The notes under the pieces: model-generated
What the model saw: the letters and a program-made list of their open reading frames with translations, nothing else
Told to the model about the DNA's origin: nothing
Database searches by the model: none
Assembly (NCBI GenBank): GCA_009843585.1
Contig: VYDC01000219.1
Span: forward strand, 1 to 7,474
Direction of reading: 5' to 3'
DNA length: 7,474 bases
Source of the DNA: Chloroflexota bacterium
Lineage (GTDB): Bacteria; Chloroflexota; Dehalococcoidia; UBA2979
Program-made: the position numbers and the translations under genes
Shown: piece after piece, positions 4,521 through 7,474 of the stretch
How the letters are laid out: each line of letters begins with the position of its first letter
Position numbering within the stretch: the first letter of the stretch is position 1

Positions 4521-5148
4521 CGAGAGGCGCAGCTTCGCGCTCGAGCGCACGATGGTGGTGGGGGGCACGGGCTCCGGCAAGACGGAGCTCGCGGCGTATC
4601 TCACGCGCGGCTGCAGCCGGCTCATCGTGATCGACACGAACAAGGTCCTGGGCGGCCTCGTCGGCGCTCAGCTCGTGCACGATCCGGAAGAGGTGACCTT
4701 CCGCTCGCGCCAGGTGTGGCAGCCGCCGCCCGGGCTGCCGACGAAGGTCCTCCTCGAGATGGTCGACCGCCTCTGCCAGCGCGGCATGGAGGTCGGCGAC
4801 TTCATGGGCTTCATCGACGAGCTCGCGTCGGTCTCGACGTCGCAGACGATCCCGCCCTGGCTGGCCGCGTGGCTTCGCCAGGGCCGTGCGCACCGCATCG
4901 GGATGATCTACTGCACGCAGCGCGACGTCGGGGCGAGCAATCCGGAGTTCTTCGCGCAGGCTCAGCACCTCTACGTGGGGCACTCGACGAAGATGTCCCT
5001 CGAGACGCTCCGGAAGCGCGTCGACCACGTCGACCGCGCGACGACGCTCGGCTACGCGAGCGGCCGCTTCCTGTTCTACGAGAACATGCAGCCTCCGCCG
5101 CGGCTCGTGGGGCCGGTTCCCCTGGGCAGCATCCGCCGCGCGGCGTGA
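4510..5148 (+). CDS. FtsK/HerA-superfamily genome packaging ATPase, 212 aa
   Basis: The motor that would pump DNA into the capsid, resembling PRD1 P9 and poxvirus A32-type ATPases. Walker A is GGTGSGKT at 18-25; Walker B is FMGFIDELA at 98-106 with D103 and E104; a glutamine sensor follows in GRAHRIGMIYCTQRDV (Q137) after an Arg-containing helix (PWLAAWLRQGR, possible arginine finger). The C-terminal third is beta-rich with LYVGHSTKMSLETLRKR. At 212 residues it is compact, close to P9 of PRD1. The start is TTG at 4510, chosen because the ATG at 4552 would cut away the strand just before Walker A; it overlaps the zinc-ribbon gene by 11 bp. The stop overlaps the next GTG (GTGA). With the beta-rich protein downstream this is the strongest marker of a tailless double-jelly-roll virus. 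Confidence 0.88.
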   Translation: MPGSERRSFALERTMVVGGTGSGKTELAAYLTRGCSRLIVIDTNKVLGGLVGAQLVHDPEEVTFRSRQVWQPPPGLPTKVLLEMVDRLCQRGMEVGDFMGFIDELASVSTSQTIPPWLAAWLRQGRAHRIGMIYCTQRDVGASNPEFFAQAQHLYVGHSTKMSLETLRKRVDHVDRATTLGYASGRFLFYENMQPPPRLVGPVPLGSIRRAA

Positions 5149-5495
5149 CGCTCGAGGCGCGGCGCTATCCCCTCACGCCGGCGCAGGTCGCGCAGCTGCA
5201 GGCGGAGGCCTCGACCATCGCCGAGGTCTTGATTCTCACCCTCTCAGCACCTAACATAAGTGGCGTCAGGCGGAAGCTCCTGGCTGGGGCCGTGTCAGCG
5301 GCCATCGAGGGGGAGCTTTCCGATCCCGAGGGCCTCATAGGACGCATCGTCCTGCTGGCGCGAGAAAGCGCAGCACTCCTCGACAGGGTGCAAAAGGCCT
5401 CGGTGGATGAACTTCGAGACGAACCTGATCCTGCAGGCGATCGGCGCGACGGTGGGCGTGGCCCTGGCGCGCACGATCGTCCAGCGGACGCCTAG
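5145..5495 (+). CDS. Helical protein of unknown function, 116 aa
   Basis: Unrecognised. GTG at 5145 overlaps the ATPase TGA by 4 bp. The first ~92 residues look helical: TPAQVAQLQAEASTIAEVLI, then RRKLLAGAVSAAIEGEL and GLIGRIVLLARESAALLDRV. The last ~25 residues (RDEPDPAGDRRDGGRGPGAH) are polar and overlap the next gene by 89 bp, an unusually long overlap in this block; the tail may be little constrained. Codons in the middle (TCA, GCA, CCT, ATA, AGT at about 5243-5262) are unusually A/T-rich for this genome and coincide with a promoter match. It is likely a minor virion or assembly protein by position only. Confidence 0.6.
   Translation: MTLEARRYPLTPAQVAQLQAEASTIAEVLILTLSAPNISGVRRKLLAGAVSAAIEGELSDPEGLIGRIVLLARESAALLDRVQKASVDELRDEPDPAGDRRDGGRGPGAHDRPADA
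5229..5257 (+). promoter_or_regulatory. Internal promoter ahead of membrane protein and capsid genes
   Basis: TTGATT (5229-5234) and TAACAT (5252-5257) are separated by exactly 17 bp. Each matches its consensus at 4 of 6, and TAACAT fits TAnnnT. The surrounding ~45 bp are A/T-rich compared with flanking coding sequence, even though they lie inside a reading frame. A start near 5264 would leave about 143 nt before the membrane protein and 411 nt before the capsid gene, allowing extra capsid expression. Confidence 0.45.
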
Positions 5496-5658
5496 CCTCG
5501 GCCCGCTCAACAGCGACATGGCGGCCGGCGGCGCCGCCCTCGCCTACCTCGCCTGGACGGGCTCCCCGGACGGCTCCATGGGAGCCATCCTGGACGGCTT
5601 CGCGATCGGCATCACGGCCTCGGTGGGCGCTCGCTTCGTCCCCCAGGTCCTGAGCTAG
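5407..5658 (+). CDS. Small membrane protein, 83 aa
   Basis: Probable integral membrane protein of the virion. Hydrophobic segments are at about 6-25 (NLILQAIGATVGVALARTIV), about 36-51 (SDMAAGGAALAYLAWTG) and about 58-77 (MGAILDGFAIGITASVGARF), all rich in Gly and Ala. The ATG at 5407 has AAAAGG about 9 nt upstream. It lies directly between the packaging ATPase region and the capsid gene. In membrane-containing tailless viruses small hydrophobic proteins of this size are common structural components of the inner membrane. No specific family is recognised; a holin is a possible alternative. Confidence 0.75.
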   Translation: MNFETNLILQAIGATVGVALARTIVQRTPSLGPLNSDMAAGGAALAYLAWTGSPDGSMGAILDGFAIGITASVGARFVPQVLS

Positions 5659-5659
5659 A

Positions 5660-5669
5660 GGGGGGGAGG
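5660..5669 (+). promoter_or_regulatory. Strong ribosome binding site of the capsid gene
   Basis: GGGGGGGAGG (5660-5669) ends 5 nt before the ATG at 5675. It is the strongest Shine-Dalgarno in the window, as expected for the most abundant virion protein. Confidence 0.75.
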
Positions 5670-5674
5670 CCGGC

Positions 5675-6598
5675 ATGGTCCAGACTCTCCGCAGCTACGA
5701 CTACGAGATCGCCGACCGCACCGTCGACATCGACGGCGGCTCCAGCCGCACGATCCTGACGGTGCCCGCCTTCGGCGACATCCGCTACTGGACCCTCGGG
5801 CTTACCGAGGACGCTCCGGACAGCGGCGGCACGAAGCGGGCCGGCGCGCGCATCAGCCAGGCGATCGACCAGATCACCCTGACCAGCGCCCGCGGCGTCC
5901 AGCTCTGGCAGATGAACGGCGCCCAGCTGGAGCGCATCGCGAACCAGCTGGACATGGCCGGCGAGAACATCGACGCGCCCGAGCCCGGCGACGGGGCCGC
6001 GGTCGACTGGTTCCGGATCCTCGAGTTCCCCGTGAACGCGCTCCACCTCGTCGGCGCCGCCGGCACGGACGCGCGCCTGGAGATCGAGTGGGCGACGGTC
6101 AGCAAGCTCTACTCCTCGGCTCCGACCGCGGGGAAGACGACCATGCGCCTGCGCGTGCGCGCGGCCTACCTCCCGAGCGACGGGAAGATGGCCAGCCGCT
6201 TCATCCGGATCACGCGCGTGAACGCGGACTCCGCGAGCTCGCCCGGGTTCGACATCGGGCGCGAGCTGCCCGAGCTCGAGCACATCTTCTGGACCTTCCT
6301 CATGAAGGCCGACGACGTCGCCGCGGCGAAGCAGCTCACCGACGCGCGCCTGACGGGCGTCACCTTCGAGCAGGACCGGCGCGTTGTGCTCGCGGGCGCG
6401 GCTCCGAAGGAGCTGTTCATCCCGCAGGACAAGATGGCGCGGCGCGACGGGCACCGCGACGGCGAGTTCCGGCTGCGCATCCCGCAGTACCGGAAGGCTC
6501 CGGACTCCCGCCTGCAGGTGGAGGTCTCGACGGCGCTGTCGTTCGACCTGGTCAACATCACCGATGGCGGTGCGTACCGGGACAAGAGCAAGAAGTAG
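5675..6598 (+). CDS. Probable double-jelly-roll major capsid protein, 307 aa
   Basis: The sequence looks almost all beta strands with short loops, and falls into two halves that could be two jelly rolls. Half one (about 1-167) contains QITLTSARGVQLWQMNGAQL at 66-85 and a short helix (LERIANQLDM), then WFRILEFPVNALHLVG at 112-127 and LEIEWATVSKLY at 135-146, ending in MRLRVRAAYLP. Half two (about 173-295) has RFIRITRV, LEHIFWTFLM, the helix-like KADDVAAAKQ and ends LQVEVSTALSFDLVNI. The repeated design (strand, short helix, FP-containing strand) is typical of DJR capsid proteins, and the length falls between PM2 P2 (269 aa) and PRD1 P3 (about 395 aa). Position after the ATPase and the very strong ribosome site support the call. 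A single-jelly-roll capsid protein of the P23-77 kind is the main alternative. It has no transmembrane segment. Confidence 0.7.
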   Translation: MVQTLRSYDYEIADRTVDIDGGSSRTILTVPAFGDIRYWTLGLTEDAPDSGGTKRAGARISQAIDQITLTSARGVQLWQMNGAQLERIANQLDMAGENIDAPEPGDGAAVDWFRILEFPVNALHLVGAAGTDARLEIEWATVSKLYSSAPTAGKTTMRLRVRAAYLPSDGKMASRFIRITRVNADSASSPGFDIGRELPELEHIFWTFLMKADDVAAAKQLTDARLTGVTFEQDRRVVLAGAAPKELFIPQDKMARRDGHRDGEFRLRIPQYRKAPDSRLQVEVSTALSFDLVNITDGGAYRDKSKK

Positions 6599-6601
6599 CC
6601 G

Positions 6602-7474
6602 ATGGCCTTCGGTGACGATTTCTTCGCGGCCGTCCTGGGGGGGCGGAAGCCTCCGCCTCCCCCGAAGCCGTCGCGGCCGAAGCGGCCGCGGCCGCCGGTG
6701 CTCGTCTTCGAGCCGGGCCCGGTCACGCCGCCGGCGCCGAAGCCGACGCGGCCGAAGACGACGCCCCTCACCTTCACGCCTGGTCCCGTGACGCCTCCGG
6801 TGGCGAAGCCGGAGCGTCCGGAGACGACGGCGATCCCGATCTTCATCCCGAGGGTCGTCGAGGAGCATCCGGACGTCGAGGTCACCAGCGAGGCGTCTCT
6901 CGTTGTCAACGAGCAGGACGCCGAGGAGATCCTCGAGGCGGCGGAGGAGGGTGACGACGGCGCCATCGTCGAGCTGCTCGAGGAGGAGTCCGCCGACCCG
7001 CCTCCGACGACGTCGGGCGGCGACGCGCTGACCATCTTCATCCCCACCGTGGTGGCGGAGCATGAGGTGGTCGACGTCAAGAGCGACGCGTCCCTGGTCC
7101 CGAACCCCGAGGACTCGGAAGAGGTCCTCGAGGCGGCGGAGGAGGGTGACGACGACGCCATCGGCGAGATCCTCACGGATGACGACGTCGAGCTGCCGCC
7201 GGCGGAGGGGGGCGACGCGCTGGAGATCTTCCTCTCGGAAGACATCCTCCTGCATCCGGACGTCGAGCTGACGGACCCGGCCGAGCTCGTCCCCAACCCC
7301 GAGGACTCGCGCGAGATCCTCGAGGAGGCGCGCGACGTCGCGGCCGACGCGGCCGCGGACGGCGAGGACGAAGACGACTCGCTGCTGCTGGCGCTGATCA
7401 ACGCGCTCGATGGGAGCGACGACGCCGGCGTCACGATCGACGAAGGCGACGAGGGCGACCTCACGATCGAGGGC
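6602..7474 (+). CDS. Pro-rich/acidic repeat protein, partial (runs off the right edge)
   Basis: ATG at 6602, 3 bp after the capsid stop; 291 codons without a stop before the window ends. Residues 1-15 (MAFGDDFFAAVLGGR) may be a short helix. Residues about 16-78 are basic and Pro-rich with repeated KPxRPK and EPGPVTPP/TPGPVTPP phrases spaced about 22-25 residues. From about 80 the protein becomes strongly acidic and carries three tandem modules starting at I80, I145 and I209, each with IFIP-like strand, a HPDVEVT/DVK stretch, ASLVPNPEDS and a helix ILEAAEEGDD. The last visible part is very acidic and Gly/Asp-rich. Unrecognised. Position right after the capsid gene suggests a virion component such as a spike or vertex protein or scaffold, which is inference. 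Third-position GC is extremely high. Confidence 0.75.
   Translation, partial: MAFGDDFFAAVLGGRKPPPPPKPSRPKRPRPPVLVFEPGPVTPPAPKPTRPKTTPLTFTPGPVTPPVAKPERPETTAIPIFIPRVVEEHPDVEVTSEASLVVNEQDAEEILEAAEEGDDGAIVELLEEESADPPPTTSGGDALTIFIPTVVAEHEVVDVKSDASLVPNPEDSEEVLEAAEEGDDDAIGEILTDDDVELPPAEGGDALEIFLSEDILLHPDVELTDPAELVPNPEDSREILEEARDVAADAAADGEDEDDSLLLALINALDGSDDAGVTIDEGDEGDLTIEG
6839..7417 (+). repeat. Three tandem coding modules of about 64-65 residues
   Basis: Module starts at 6839, 7034 and 7226 (195 and 192 bp apart). Shared nucleotide phrases include ATCTTCATCCC, a GAGCAT or TGCATCC box, AACCCCGAGGACTCG (modules 2 and 3) and CTCGAGGCGGCGGAGGAGGG (modules 1 and 2). Similarity is clearest between modules 1 and 2; module 3 has diverged and lost the GDD-acidic end. 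Confidence 0.75.

Noticed and set aside
5612..7255. 547-codon minus-strand reading frame, antisense to the capsid gene and the repeat protein
   Set aside because: It is an Arg/Leu/Asp/Val-rich mirror of real plus-strand codons, has no motif or ribosome site, and arises from the extreme GC bias. The plus strand has a strong ribosome site and protein-like products.
1..7474. tRNA, rRNA, CRISPR array, insertion sequence, integrase or attachment site
   Set aside because: None could be recognised by reading either strand; whether the element is integrated cannot be judged from this window.

Overview
The window looks like part of a small, high-GC tailless (tectivirus-like) double-jelly-roll virus or a provirus of this type. 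The best evidence is a plus-strand block holding, in order, a membrane-anchored lytic transglycosylase, a 212-residue FtsK/HerA-like packaging ATPase, a tiny membrane protein and a ~307-residue beta-rich protein that fits a major capsid protein. No terminase, portal, tail, integrase, tRNA or rRNA is visible. The strong G/C bias at third codon positions, many GTG starts, one TTG start and possible near-leaderless promoters suggest a high-GC host, most likely an actinobacterium, but Deinococcus-Thermus or another high-GC group cannot be excluded. Identity rests on motifs and gene order read by eye, not on database hits.

Left arm (46-2423, minus strand): an operon-like early/replication block. 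From its promoter near 2460 it reads a Cys-rich, Pro-rich small protein (broken by, or ending at, an amber codon inside a 21-bp tandem repeat), a RecA-fold RepA-like helicase/ATPase with a C-terminal winged helix, an unknown 109-aa protein, an unknown 71-aa protein, and then a zinc-ribbon plus helix-turn-helix regulator. The regulator is preceded by a striking 34-bp dyad in which GTAC recurs every 7 bp, sitting exactly between a possible -35 and -10.

Centre (2424-2642): a divergent control region much richer in A/T than the rest. It has two TTGACA boxes facing outward, an 11-C homopolymer in one promoter spacer, TAGTAG-type direct and inverted repeats, and a possible 47-codon reading frame.

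Right arm (2643-7474, plus strand): a virion block of tightly packed, mostly overlapping genes: transglycosylase, 81-aa helical protein, Myb/SANT-like DNA-binding protein with a long Pro-rich linker and a helical C-terminus, CxxC zinc-ribbon protein, packaging ATPase, 116-aa helical protein, 83-aa membrane protein, capsid protein candidate, and a large Pro-rich/acidic repeat protein that runs off the right edge. A good promoter match (5229-5257) inside the 116-aa gene could boost the membrane protein and capsid genes. A plausible scheme is that the left arm copies and regulates the genome while the right arm builds a membrane-containing capsid, packages DNA and breaches peptidoglycan at entry or exit.
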